NCBI GenBank assembly: GCA_018340375.1
Contig: JAFFJZ010000020.1
Location: 3,844,001 to 3,908,000 of the forward strand
Length of the DNA stretch: 64,000 bases
DNA from: Gonatopus flavifemur
Taxonomy: Eukaryota; Arthropoda; Insecta; Hymenoptera; Dryinidae
Direction: 5' to 3'
Positions 10,544 through 21,551 of the stretch are shown here, one piece after another. A model generated the notes under the pieces. The model saw only the letters and a program-made list of their open reading frames with translations. It was not told the DNA's origin and made no database searches. The position numbers were made by a program, and so were the translations under genes. Each line of letters begins with the position of its first letter. Positions within the stretch are counted from its first letter, which is position 1.

Positions 10544-11408
10544 CCCTGGTGAAAAAATCTCTCTGAATCTCTCTGCCAATTTCACGTTTCAGAGGGATTC
10601 AGAAAGAATCAGGGAAATTCAGAGCAATTCAGCGTGGTTCAGAGGATTTCAGAGACTGGTGAATTGAGAGAACTTGTGCTTTGAATTCTTCAGAAGGATT
10701 CAGAAAAATTCAGAGGAACTCAGAGAGATGCAGGGAAATTCTGGGAAATTTAGAGAGGAACAAATTCAGTAAAATTCTTGGTCTTGCATTTCAGAGGCGT
10801 TCAAGGAGTGTCGGACGCTTTCAGAGATAGATGAATTCAGAAAGATTGTGCGTAGAACTTTCCAGAAATATTCAGAGGAATTTAGAAAGATTCAGAGTAA
10901 TTCAGAGAGATTCAGAGGAATTCAGAGAAATTCAGAGGAATTCAGAGGAAGCTTTGAAATCTGAATACATTGAATTCCGGGATATTTAGAAGAATTCGGA
11001 GAAATTCAGAGAAAATCAGAGAAATTCAGAGGAAGCTTTGAAATCTGAATACATTAAATTCCTGGAGATTCAGAGGAATTCAGAGAGATTCAGAGAAATT
11101 CAGAGGAATTCAGAGGAAGCTTTAAAATCTGAATACATTAGATTCGGGAAGATTTAGAAAAATTTAGAGATATTCAGGTAAATTCAGAGGGAGCTTTGAA
11201 ATTTAAATATATACAATTCTGAGGGATTCAGTGATATGCGGAGAGATTCAGAGGAAGTTGAAGAATTCAGAACGTATCACTATCGGAAAAGTCTCTGACT
11301 TCCTCTAAATTACTCTGAATCTCTCTGAAATTTGTCCCAAAATATAGAGAGATTCAGAGAAATTCAGAGAGATTTCAGAGAGATTCAGAGAGATTTTTTT
11401 TACCAGGG
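10544..11408. mobile_element. TIR element filled with a 10-bp ATTCAGAG repeat
   Basis: The ends are CCCTGGTGAAAAAATCTCTC and its inverted match at 11378-11408, flanked by GA on both sides. The interior is almost entirely a degenerate tandem repeat of a roughly 10-bp unit (ATTCAGAGRA). Within it an 84-bp higher-order unit marked by AAGCTTTGAAATCTGAATAC recurs near 10948, 11032 and 11116, with a diverged copy near 11190. The same AGAGATTCAGAG string forms part of the terminal repeats, so the array may have grown from the end sequence. No ORF. Confidence 0.75.
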
Positions 11409-12498
11409 GAACTATTGAAAACTTGTGACAAGTACTATTCCTAGATAATTACATCAATTATATTTTGATAGGTAATGCGAGTATACATTTGTTGTCCTTG
11501 TGATTTTCAAAAAATAGTTGATGCCACATACAATTATTTTTTCATAGTCGTGGTAACTATTTCGTAGTTGTGTTAACTAGTTGTCATAGTTATAAATACA
11601 ATTTTCAAATAGTTATGTAAAAATAGTTACCGTAACTAAGAAGATTCTTCTGAGTGTGAGTACTCCGTTACCAACGAGTCCGAATTTTCCGCGAAGCGAC
11701 TACATACCGTACCTATGTTTCTCTATGTGTACATCGCCTCCCAGAAATGAGTATGCGAAAGAAGATGAAAGCGAGGACGGTTCAGATGAAGATGGAGAAG
11801 AATGTTTTCGCAGTGAAGTATGGACGAAAAAAGGGAAATAGAGAACAGATAGTCCATTGACTGCTGATTCTGGACCGAACACCTTAGAAATTGTGATTTT
11901 CGAATGTCTTTTTCACGAAGAGATTTCAGATAAATAGTTGAGTAGACAAATAATTATACACACAGATGTGCGCTAATTACAACAAATACATGAGTTCCGT
12001 GGATGACGCAGATCGTTTGATATCCACATACAAAATTAATCGGACATCTGAACAATGGTAGCATACTGAAAAAAAATTGCTTTCATAACAATACTATTGA
12101 GCTATCTGAAGTATAGGTATATTGGTGTTGCTACCATAAGCTAAAAGACTCATTCCAGGAATGATGAAGATCAGTATGAAGTAATATAAATCATCACCAG
12201 AACGATCCATGTATCACTACTGCAGCTATTTGTCATAACCATATTTCAGATAGTTACCGTGAAAACACATTTTCTTCAATGTACAGAATATCTTGGTACT
12301 TCATTGATGTGACAATTGTGAATTCATTCATCATATTTACAAAAATACGAAAACAAATAAGAGACGAACTCGTTGGATGTGCAACACATGCACCGTACCA
12401 GTATGTTCACGATTAGACAGGAATTGCTTCTTGATATATTATTCGTGAAGAAAGGAAAAGAATAACATGGGAGAATTTTCTGAAGTATACTCATAGAA
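11409..12498. other. No gene recognised
   Basis: AT-rich. TAGTTAC-type short repeats at 11409-11640 resemble 10180-10540 and are probably the other half of the element split by the 10-bp-repeat insertion. Short ORFs only. Confidence 0.4.
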
Positions 12499-12500
12499 TA

Positions 12501-13004
12501 TCCCGAAGAGAACATGAAGCTTCAGCGAACGTTCAGATTAGATCTGTATAGATCGGATCGAAGGTTCATGGAAGCTAACTTTTAGCTTCACAAACGTTTG
12601 TCAAAGGTACTACGAACGTTGAAATGTCCGCCTCATAATACTCTCAGGAAACATAGATGGAACGTTCATTGAAGATTTATCGAAGGTTTGAGGAAGCTCC
12701 ACAAAAATATCCATACTTAGATTAATTCATAATAATTTATGTTTATTATTTAATTTATTTCTCATATAAATTAATCAAAATTAACATAAGTATAGATATT
12801 TTTGTGAAGCTTCGTCAAACCTTCGATGAACCTTCAGCAAACGTTCCATCTATGTTTTCTGGTCGTATTTCGAGGCGGACATATCAACGTCCGTAGAACC
12901 TTTGTCAAACGTTGGGAATCTAAAAGTTACCTCTAATGAACCTTCGGCCCAATCTATACACATCTAATCTGAACGTTCGCTGAAGCTTCATGTTCTCTTC
13001 GGGA
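12501..13004. mobile_element. 504-bp foldback MITE, copy 1
   Basis: A nearly full-length palindrome starts TCCCGAAGAGAACATGAAGC and ends with its complement, flanked by TA. Each arm is about 225 bp around an AT-rich centre. A second copy of the same family and length lies at 18922-19426. No coding capacity. Confidence 0.9.
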
Positions 13005-13369
13005 TATAACTATAAAAAGTGAATTGCTTCAAATTTATATGGAAAAAATAGAGTAATATGGAAAGTTCCAATAAGAAACAACAATTGAAGATCGCAAAGG
13101 ATCAACAGTAAAAAAAAACATAAAAGAAAAACATAAAAAATTGAAAAAGAAGAAAAAATAAAAAATGCACAAAAACAAAAAAAAATGGAGAAGACAACCG
13201 TCACGTCCTCGGTCGTACAGCCGGGTTTGGCTGAGAGCGGGTCTTTTGTTGTAACCAAGCTTCCTGAATGTCTGACGATTCTAAATGTTTTTTCACGAGA
13301 ATCTGAATTCAGATTCGTGACCAGCAAGTCTGTAAGATCCTATGTTGCAATTCTTAGAGAAATGCGGTA
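13005..13369. other. A-rich sequence, no gene
   Basis: Positions 13080-13190 are strongly A-rich on the plus strand. A 61-codon frame from 13185 leads into the 121-bp repeat array and shows no recognisable protein. Confidence 0.4.
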
Positions 13370-13965
13370 ATATTGTAATTCTTTGGCTGCCACTTTGAAT
13401 CCATCATTTCGAATTTTCAGAATCCAAGATCAAATTCGTGATCCGCATCTCGGAAAACCTTAGTAAAATAATTTTCAATGGAATCCGGTCATATTTCAAT
13501 TTCTTCTGCCACCATTTTGGGTCCGCCATTTTGAATTTTCAAAATCTGAGGTGAAATTCGTATTCAGCGACCCAAAAACCCTCTATATGGTGATTTTCAA
13601 AGGGGTCTGGTGATATTTCAAGTTTTTAGCCGCCATATTGGATCCGCCATTTTGAATGTTCAGGATATGAGGTCGGATTCGTAGTCAGCAACCCCAAAAA
13701 CCTCTACATGGCGATTTCCAATGGAATCCGGTGCTATTTCAAGTTTTTGGCCGCCATATCAGATCCGCCATTCTGAATTTTCAAAATCTGAGGTGAGATT
13801 CGTATTCAGCGACCCCAAAACCCCCTATGTGGTGATTTTCAAAGGGATCCGGTGATATTTCAAGTTTTTAGCCGCCATATTGGATCCGCCATTTTGAATT
13901 TCCAAAATCTGAGGTCAGATTCGTGATCAGCGACCCCAAAAATCTCTGAATAGTGATTCCCGTAA
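13370..13965 (+). repeat. 121-bp tandem repeat, about five copies
   Basis: The core GCCGCCATATTGGATCCGCC recurs at about 13386, 13507, 13629, 13750 and 13871, a regular 121-bp spacing. Shared blocks include TTTTGAATTTTCAAAATCTG and GCGACCCCAAAAACC. The first copy is the most diverged and the last three are most alike. I associate this motif with dispersed repeats of Hymenoptera, from memory only. Confidence 0.9.
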
Positions 13966-14569
13966 CGAGATGCTCAGAAATGTCTTCAATAATGAATTTT
14001 TTCCGAAAATAGGGTCGTTTTTTTTAGTTTGCTCATTGTTATAAACAAATTAACGAACAAATTCATAGCTTTGTGCATGAATTTACATTCTGTCATATCA
14101 CATGATCATGAAATTACAAAAAACCAGGGTTGAATCGAATTTAAACTACTTCATGATTGTAAAAAACTGGTCAATAAAAGGTGGCATCACACAATGCCAT
14201 TGTGCCGCAAAGGGTTAAGAGCTTTCGGTGCTGTTTGGGTTGAGAAAACTAGTAGTGTTATCTTGAATATCTAATTAAACACATAATCTTCGGAGGTATT
14301 GATGAAGAAACATAAAAAGATTCACCTCCCGTTCGTCCACTTCAATCAGATTATATTCGGAAAATTACAGCACGAATGGCACGATTCACGTTACGAGAAG
14401 TTTGAACAGAAGAATAGCGGGATTTACAACATCACGCACAGAGAGCGCTCTTGGTCTGTATTTTGGTGAATATTCATCAACGAGATCGGTAGGTAATGGT
14501 CTATCTGGATAAATGACGTAAACGTGAGAACGGGTGCGCAGGAACCATATACATGATCTACGCAGCCTT
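13966..14569. other. No gene recognised
   Basis: AT-rich unique-looking sequence with no supported ORF or repeat. Confidence 0.4.
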
Positions 14570-14678
14570 CCCTAACAGCACAATGTGTCTCTGAGACGTT
14601 TTCTGAACGTTCAGAAAACCTCTCCTACGTTATATGCACCTTCCATAAACGTTCCAGTGGCACGTTGTGCTGTCTGGG
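14570..14678. mobile_element. 109-bp MITE, CCC..AG end family
   Basis: The ends CCCTAACAGCACAATGTG and CACGTTGTGCTGTCTGGG are inverted, and TT flanks both sides. The interior holds GAACGTTC palindromes. It belongs with 17344-17588, 18480-20751, 21445-21551 and 22544-22670 by end sequence. Confidence 0.75.
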
Positions 14679-15050
14679 TTCCATTCCTTAGGTCCACATC
14701 TACGGAACTTGTGTAAACAGACCTCAAAGTGGGATAAAAAAGCGTTCAGTTCTATATACGCAGTGAGTTCAATTCTGAGAGCATATATTACTGGAGCAAG
14801 CATCTAACCAAAAAAGTGGTTCGGACTTCTGAGTATGTTGAGTGAAACAGGTATACAAGTCAGGATGATCTCTTTCTAATCCAACTTCATTGGCTGTCTC
14901 AATGAAATGTGTGATAAATTCCGCTGTTACCATCAATCGACTTTAAATAGAAAGAGGGATCCTCCTGACTTTTATTGTCCTCTCTAGACGAGAGGCTCTT
15001 ACAACACTGTTTTGATATGGAATGCTCGCTCTAGTATCATATGCTCTAAG

Positions 15051-15294
15051 GGTAGCCCTGTTATATCCCCAAAAGTGAATATTCCGAAAAATTATTGATC
15101 CGAAAATTTGTGTCCCGAGGGGATACATCCCTAATGTTCATTGTTCCAAAAACTGCAGAATGGTTCATCTTCTAGAATCTATGAGAAGTGAACAATACTG
15201 TTGCATAAAGGATTTTCTGAACAATAAATTTTCAGGAACTTCGGGACAGGAATTTGCGGAATATTTTTATTTCAGAACATAACAGGGCTACCAT
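15051..15294. mobile_element. 244-bp MITE with GGTAGCCCTGTTAT ends
   Basis: GGTAGCCCTGTTAT at 15051 is matched by ATAACAGGGCTACC ending at 15294. The interior is non-coding. A clear target duplication is not evident, so the boundaries are approximate. Confidence 0.55.
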
Positions 15295-15343
15295 TCTGAG
15301 GTTCAATTAATTCTTTTCCTTCTTCCCGATAGATCCCTGTTGT

Positions 15344-15448
15344 CCTAGGAAAATTTACTAGATTCTGACGAAAACACTCCATTTTTAATCCAATTCTTTG
15401 AAGTAAAAATGGAGTGTTTTGGTCAAAATGACGTAAATTTTCCTAAGG
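15344..15448. repeat. 105-bp hairpin
   Basis: The left arm (CCTAGGAAAATTTAC onward, including AAAACACTCCATTTTTA) pairs with the right arm ending GTAAATTTTCCTAAGG, with a 16-bp loop. Likely a small MITE. Confidence 0.75.
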
Positions 15449-16029
15449 GTTGCCAATTCATTGTTCATCAATTAGAAATATTTTCAAGTGGATAAATATA
15501 TAAGAAATCATGTTTTGAACATGAGAAACTGATCATAATTGCTAACAAGGTTCTATTGGAAAGAAGGGAAAGGATTAATTGAACCCACTCCAAGCAACAT
15601 AAAAACTTGTCAAATATTCTATGATGATACACTGAATGTGAAAAGAATGTGCAAATGAGACTAATTTGGATAAATTCGTCAAGATATTCTATGGAGGCGC
15701 ATAGCACATGATTATTCGAAACAGTCTCATTTGGAAGTTCTAAGCCTGTTCGTCAGATTCTCCAAGCATGTTCTTAGCATTTTTAACCTCTTGTGTTGCT
15801 TGGGACAATACTGGAGTACATACTGGAGTAAGTGCCCCTATTGTTCTCCGTAAGCCGAAAGAGGAAGGTACACTGAGAGAAAGAAAGTTGCTGAAACAGT
15901 AAATCCCGGAAATTTGCTTTGCTGATATGGCAAATATTTTTACTGAATTAGCAAAAAATTTGCTATTACAACAGAAATCTTGTTGTTTTAGCAAGCACTT
16001 GCTGATCCAGCAATCCGGCATTGCAGGTA

Positions 16030-16945
16030 CTACTGTGGGCAAAAAGTAAGGTGAATTTGTTTGTAAAATGAAAAATTTTCATTCATTCTTCTACATCAAT
16101 TTCATCCCCTTCAAAGTAATCCCCTCTCGATAAAATACACTTATGCCAACGTTTTTTCCAATCATCGAAACATGCTAAATAGTCCCTTTCCGGTATAGCC
16201 ATCAGCGCCTTCTTCGATTCAGCTTTTATCTCCTCAATCGACTCAAAACGCTTTCCCCGGAGTGATCTCTCGAGTTTTGTGAATAGCCAGAAGTCACACG
16301 GAGCCAAATCAGGCGAATACGGTGGTTGCGGAACGATATGCGTCGAATTTTTCGCGAAATGGTCACGAAGAACGAGTGCAGTATGAGACGGTGCATTATC
16401 GTGATGCAAAAACCAAGAGTTTTTGGCCCATAATTCTGGTCTTAATATCCTTCTGATATCCCAATCATATCAGTAAGGTCTCTAACAGTCAACCGACGAT
16501 TTTTGAGCAGTAATTCCTTCACTTCATCGACGTGTTGGTCATCTGTTGACGTTGATGGTCGTCCGGAGCGCTCCAAGTCATCAACACGTTCTCGACCCGC
16601 TTTGAAGTCTTTGTACCACTTATAAACATTTTTCTGCGACATGGTAGAATCACCAAAGGCCTTCCGCAACATCCTCAAAGTTTCCGCAGCCGAAATTTCA
16701 TTCCGCAAACAAAATTTGATTGCACTTCTTTGCTCAATTAAATCAGACATTGTAAAAATCGAAAAATGCACTCTTGGTCGTTTGGTAAACACAAGTGTAA
16801 ATGTATTACTGATAATGACATTGACATGAAATTTGGCACAGATGTCATCAACAGTCCTGCCAACTTAAGAAAAAAAGAACTAGCCTGAAATGTCAAGACC
16901 GCGAAGTTTAAATTAAAAATTCACCTTGCTTTTTGCCCACAGTAG
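16030..16945 (-). mobile_element. Mariner element with internal deletion
   Basis: Inverted ends CTACTGTGGGCAAAAAGTAA (left) and the near-identical right end are flanked by TA (16028-16029, 16946-16947). Total 916 bp against about 1.3 kb for a full mariner. The minus strand carries the two ends of a transposase gene joined by a deletion of roughly 350 bp near 16440-16455. Non-autonomous. Confidence 0.9.
16083..16792 (-). pseudogene. Mariner transposase, internally deleted
   Basis: The N-terminal part (16792-16442, 116 aa) has the mariner helix-turn-helix region with MSQKNVYKWYKDFKAGRE and a GRPS AT-hook-like motif. The C-terminal part (about 16455-16083, in another frame) has the second and third catalytic aspartates of a DD34D triad in HHDNAPSHT and SPDLAPCDFWLF. 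The stretch with the first aspartate is missing, about 115 residues by comparison with a normal 345-aa mariner transposase. Deletion and frame change make it non-functional. Its closest relative in the window is the element at 41585-42817. Confidence 0.88.
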
Positions 16946-17343
16946 TATATAGACTGCTAGAAAAATTACTGAATCAGCAAATATCTTGCAAGCAAGATTT
17001 TTGCGGTAACACCAAACCTTCCTTACAAACAATGATTACTGGCGTTTCAATGGGCCACTGATGGTCTGGCAATACCGTTGGAGAGCCGTCACTGGCCCTT
17101 TGAAACGCCAGCAGTCGTGTTTGCTGGGTTTTGCCAATTCCGCAAAGCAGATCTCCTGAAGTTACCTTTTCAGCGAGCATTTTCCCCTGCGTTTACGTGA
17201 TACATCGTTCAATAAGTCCCGAGACTAACCCAGAGATGGTGCTAGTAGTACTAAACAAGCCACGTTTCCCTAGAGTGCGAACCTTCACATGGAACGTGTA
17301 AAAATTTCACGCCGATCGGACCACAAACACCAGAGTTATCGAG

Positions 17344-17588
17344 CCCAGATAGAAAAATGTCTCAATAATGCCATCATAATGGTGACATGGACGCCAAGGA
17401 ATGTTCGCATCATGGTGCCAAGGTGTTTCCGCATAAAGCATTGTTATTGGTGGCAAAACGAGGTGATGGCACCATAGTGCAGACATAATGTTTACATCCT
17501 ATGTATCATCGCAAGCTGAGCAGAGTTCATGATAGTACGTTTACGGCACGTTATGTCACACAATATTCAGAGCATGCTTTTCTATCTG
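17344..17588. mobile_element. 245-bp MITE with CCCAGATAG ends, in mariner 5' UTR
   Basis: CCCAGATAGAAAAATG at the left and GCTTTTCTATCTGGG at the right, with GAG repeated on both sides (17341-17343, 17589-17591). The interior has strings such as ATGGTGCCAAGGTGTTTCCG also found in the longer element 18480-20751, so it is a short relative. It separates the mariner end from its start codon. Confidence 0.82.
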
Positions 17589-18146
17589 GGGAGTAAAGTC
17601 ACTTTGTAATTTGTTTGAAAAATGGAAAAAAGCGAGTTTCACGTGTTGATAAAATATTGTTTTTCAATGTGAAAACTATTTCTCTTTTTCTTTTGATATT
17701 GATCATGAATAATGAAATTGCAAATAATAATATTCGTATCAAATTCTTTGAAAGAGGAATATGATGGGTTACGATGATTGACGAAATTTAATTTATGTAA
17801 ATAAATTTTAATAACTATTCAAGAATGAGAAACATAAATATCGACATGAGATCTATATATATAAAATTATACCGACTTAGATCAGTAATAGAAATTTGAT
17901 TCTATATTCTTTTTTGTTATATTGAGTGAGAGAGAGATTTATTTAACAGAGAAAATTTGGTTGATATACTTCTGTTGGATGAAGGATGTCCATGCTGATC
18001 AGTCTCCGATATGATGCCAGGATGTAGGTCCTCTTCCTCGGAACTATCCTTATTTGAGATAATGGTCACCAGGATGTGTCGACACACTTGTATTACTTTG
18101 GTCGAGTGCACTCAGATATTTTAATAACTTTCTTTTGATATCATAT

Positions 18147-18149
<3 letters not shown>

Positions 18150-18178
<29 letters not shown>
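18150..18178. repeat. (AT)n microsatellite
   Basis: A pure AT dinucleotide run inside the solo-LTR-like insertion. Confidence 0.85.
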
Positions 18179-18180
<2 letters not shown>

Positions 18181-18921
18181 ATGTATCAAGTAATTGAATG
18201 TACCAAGATACATGTATACGTTTAGAATATCGACACGGATAACGACCGATCGGTTTTACGTTTTTCGGAAGAGTGACTTATCACGGCTCTATTCCAATAT
18301 ACTGTTTTTCGTCCCCTCCTGGCTTTTCTTCTGTCCCTTTCTCAACCCTCATCGAATGTCCTCCTTGGTAGGGGGTCTTTTTGCCGAAAAAGTTTTTCGC
18401 CGAATAAACTTAATTCGACAATCGCTAGTCATTTCTAGAGATCACTACGAAATCTCCTAGTGATTTCTAGAGGTCACTACCCAGATAGAAAAGCGTGCTA
18501 TGCATTTTCATAACATAAAGTGCTCAAAATAGCGTGCCGTCAACTTGAGATTATAAACATAACTTAACTTGTTAAAGGTGCATGTAATGGTGAGATCATG
18601 TATACATCATAGAACCATTCGGTTCACATACCATGTTCGCATAAACATAGTGAAATGCGAAACACCTGGGTACCATCATGACAGCATTCATGTGTGAAAT
18701 AGTTTTCAGAATTATTTCTCCATTATCGATACATTTCTGTTCCACGCAATGCTACCTTCATGTTGCCATTAATATAGCAAAACATGGCTCATTTTTCTCA
18801 CCGTGATGTGGCTGAACATGGTGTCATAATCCTTCAATAATGGTGTCACGTTATTTGACGCGAAATGCAACAATTATGTTGCCACGTTTTGCTGTAGCAC
18901 AAAGCAAACACCACGATCAAA

Positions 18922-19426
18922 CCCCGAAGAGAACATGAAGCTTCAGCGAACGTTCAGATCAGATGTGTATAGATCGGGTCGAAGGTTCATTAGAGCTAAC
19001 TTTTAGATTCACGAACGTTTGACAAAGGTTCTACGGACGTTGAAATGTCCGCCTCGAAATACGTCCAGGAAACATAGATGGAACGTTCGCTGAAGGTTCA
19101 TCGAAGGTTTGAGGAAGCTTCACAAAAATATCTATACTTAGATCAATTTTCATCAGTTTATATGAAAAATAAATGAATTAATAAACATAAATTATTATAA
19201 ATTGATCTAAGTATAGATATTTTTGTGAAGCTTCCTCAAACCTTCGATGAACCTTCAGCGAACGTTCCATCTATGTTTCCTGGACGTATTTCGAGGCGGA
19301 CATTTCAACGTCCGTAGAACCTTTGTCAAACGTTTGTGAATCTAAAAGTTAGCTTTCATGAACCTTCGATCCGATCTATACAGATCTAATCTGAACGTTC
19401 GCTGAAGCTTCATGTTCTCTTCGGGA
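18922..19426. mobile_element. 505-bp foldback MITE, copy 2
   Basis: Same family as 12501-13004: ends CCCCGAAGAGAACATGAAGC and its complement, long mirrored arms and an AT-rich centre. The flanks are CAAA on both sides. Near-identical length and high similarity to copy 1 indicate a recently dispersed family. Confidence 0.88.
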
Positions 19427-19744
19427 CAAACAAACAAAGAAGCAAACAAACTACGGGCGAACACTTCATAATAATTGAAATATCGCTCTGTACAGCACTT
19501 ATACTTGAATCGGAGAATTGCTGTACACGGCGATATTTTGATTATAATGAAGCGTTTGGTCGTAGTTTGTCATAAACGATTTGGCTGCTGCCACGCCGCT
19601 AGTATCCCCTTAAATGGATACTAGCGTCGGTAACTCGCGTGATCGGTTAAAAAGAGACAGAATCATAAGATAGAAAGAGAGATCCAATACCAACGCTAGT
19701 ATCCCCTTAATAGAAACGTTTCAAGACAGCATCACAGTGGTTGA

Positions 19745-20069
19745 GGGGATACTAGCGTACCATCCGAGTATAGATTTTGTGTGATAGATTTCTCCGAACT
19801 GAGCTTATGAAATTGTCTGAAATTTTCAGGAAATGATCTTGGATACCTTTTCAATTGCTGTACAGAGTCCAAATTGTAAATTTCGGGCAAAAAATTTTCT
19901 TTTATCGACTGAGAAAGAAATTTTTTTTCTACATTCAAAATTTGGACTCTGTACAGCAATTGAAAAGCTATCAGAAATTATTCCCTGGAAATTTCAGCCA
20001 ATTTCATAAGCTCAGTTCGGAGAAATCTGTCACACAGAATCTTTACTCGGATGGTACGCTAGTATCCCC
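19745..20069. mobile_element. 325-bp hairpin MITE flanked by TTGA/TTAA
   Basis: Ends GGGGATACTAGCGTACCATC and the complementary GATGGTACGCTAGTATCCCC. The arms pair through the middle, where CAAATTTTGGACTCTGTACAG is mirrored. The flanks are TTGA on the left and TTAA on the right, consistent with a TTAA target as used by piggyBac-type elements; this assignment is inference. CGCTAGTATCCCCTTAA also occurs at about 19599, 19694 and 20222, and two hairpins with a TGTACAGCACTT stem flank the element. Confidence 0.7.
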
Positions 20070-20826
20070 TTAAGGTGATACTAGCGGCGTGGCAGCAGCC
20101 AAATCGTTCATGACAGACTACGAGCAAACGCTTCAATTTTAACATATCACTTGGTGCAGCACTTTCATTTAAATCAGAGAAGTGCTGTACCAAAATGTAA
20201 ATGATTTGACTGCTGCCACGCCGCTAGTATCCCCTTAAGAGGATACGAGCGCATCGGTGGCTCCATCTGGTGGCATTTTATTTCCGACCAAAAGACTCGA
20301 AACTGAACGCATAACCAGTAATCTACATAAAATAAATGAATTTCATAAATTTCTCCGTATATCAACGCCATGGTATGTGCTAATAATGAATCGATTATGG
20401 TTGCGCGGGATGTTTTCATGTAATGCATTCATAATAAATGCATTATGGCAGCATGATTCGGCTCGTTTTCGATGCCACGGTATGTGTCAATGATGCATTA
20501 ATCATGTTTGAGCGGAATGGTTTCCCGTAATGCATCCATAATACCATAAATCTGACACCATGAATGGCTTTTATTTCAGATGCCATATCGTGCATCGATG
20601 ATTCATCAATTTTTGTGGATCATAATGTTCGCTTACATTGTCACCGATAACAATGCTTAATACGGAAACACCTTGGTACCATCTTGCTAACATTTTTATC
20701 CATACCATGGCTCCATGATGGTACCATTATGACTACATTTTTCTATCTGGGTATCGATTGTCAAATTACAGTGTATTCGGCGAAAAACGTTTTCGGCAAA
20801 AATACCCCCTACCGTCCTCCTTGTTA

Positions 20827-20862
20827 CTCTCTCTCACTCAACTCTCTCTCTCTCTCTCTCAT
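20827..20862. repeat. (CT)n microsatellite
   Basis: CT-rich run between the Mutator-like element and the resumed mariner coding sequence; part of the solo-LTR-like insertion. Confidence 0.85.
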
Positions 20863-21444
20863 TTCATTTCTTATATATTATATCACTTCACTGTCACAAA
20901 TGGGTAAAAACACCGTAGAAGCCCAGCAATGGCTTGAAAAACGTTACCCGGACTCCTCTCCATCCAAATCAACGATTAGTCGTTGGTATGCTGAGTTTAA
21001 ACGTGGTCGTACGGACAAAAACGATGCGGAACGTTCGGGTAAGCCATTGGAAGCCGTTACACCGGAAAATGTGGGTGAAGTGTTAAAAATCGCAAAGTAA
21101 AAGTCCGTGGGATTGCAGAAATGACACAGATATCATCTGGGAGCGTACTCACAATCCTTCATGAAAAATTGAGCATGAAAAAGGTTTTTTCCAAGTGGGT
21201 GCCGCGATTGCTTTTAGTGGAACAAAAACAGCAACGAGTCAACGATTCAGAGAGCTGTTCATCGCTATTTACTCGCAATAAAAAGGATTTCCTGCGTCCA
21301 TACGTGACCATGGATGAAACATGGATACATCATTTCACTCCGGAGTCGAATCGGCAATCATCCGAGTGGCGCATGGCTGGCGAAAGCCGCCCAAAAACGC
21401 ACCAGTCTGCTGGCAAAGTCATGGCGTCTGTTTTTTGGGATACA

Positions 21445-21551
21445 CCCTAACAGCACTGGGAGGTTTTTAAAACGTTCCAAGAACGTTGGGACGTTTTTAA
21501 AACATTCTCAGAACGTTTTCAAAACGTCCAGGGACCTTGGTGCTATTAGGG
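21445..21551. mobile_element. 107-bp MITE inside mariner transposase
   Basis: CCCTAACAGCACTGGGAGG at the left and ACCTTGGTGCTATTAGGG at the right, with repeated AAAACGTTC/GAACGTT strings inside. The mariner frame stops two codons in and resumes immediately after. Precise removal of 107 bp rejoins the two frames without needing a target duplication. Confidence 0.85.

Larger units (their letters stand above)
14679..16029. other. No gene; contains two small palindromic elements
   Basis: Apart from the elements at 15051-15294 and 15344-15448, this holds AT-rich sequence. From about 15880 to 16029 it is rich in AGCAAATTTGC-like strings, which resume after the mariner at 16946-17000 and are probably an older element that the mariner hit. 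Confidence 0.4.
18480..20751. mobile_element. CCCAGATAG element (long form) carrying nested palindromes
   Basis: CCCAGATAGAAAAGCGTGC at the left and TTTTTCTATCTGGG at the right are flanked by TA (18478-18479, 20752-20753). The interior is rich in CATGATGG, CATTCATAAT and GGTACCAT strings like those of the 245-bp relative at 17344. It contains the foldback MITE (18922-19426) and the TTAA hairpin cluster (19440-20260). No ORF with recognisable homology. Confidence 0.78.
18367..20813. mobile_element. Mutator-like non-autonomous element with perfect 9-bp TSD
   Basis: Inverted ends GGTAGGGGGTCTTTTTGCCG (left) and the matching right end extend about 60 bp, including CGCCGAATA. The 9-mer GTCCTCCTT lies directly outside both ends (18358-18366 and 20814-20822). 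A 9-bp duplication is the hallmark of Mutator-like elements. Once the CCCAGATAG element inside is removed, only about 175 bp remain, so this was a tiny MITE. Confidence 0.85.
17670..20898. mobile_element. Solo-LTR-like insertion in mariner, itself interrupted
   Basis: It begins TGAAAAC and ends GTCACA (TG...CA) and is flanked by AATG on both sides (17666-17669, 20899-20902). Removing it with one AATG restores the mariner frame exactly. Without the nested Mutator-like element and its duplicated 9 bp, about 770 bp remain with no ORF. TG...CA ends, a 4-bp target duplication and this size fit a solo LTR; that class is inference, as no partner LTR or internal region is seen. Confidence 0.65.

Noticed and set aside
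13185..13370. 61-aa frame leading into the 121-bp repeat
   Set aside because: Composition follows the repeat flank and an A-rich tract; no homology recognised.
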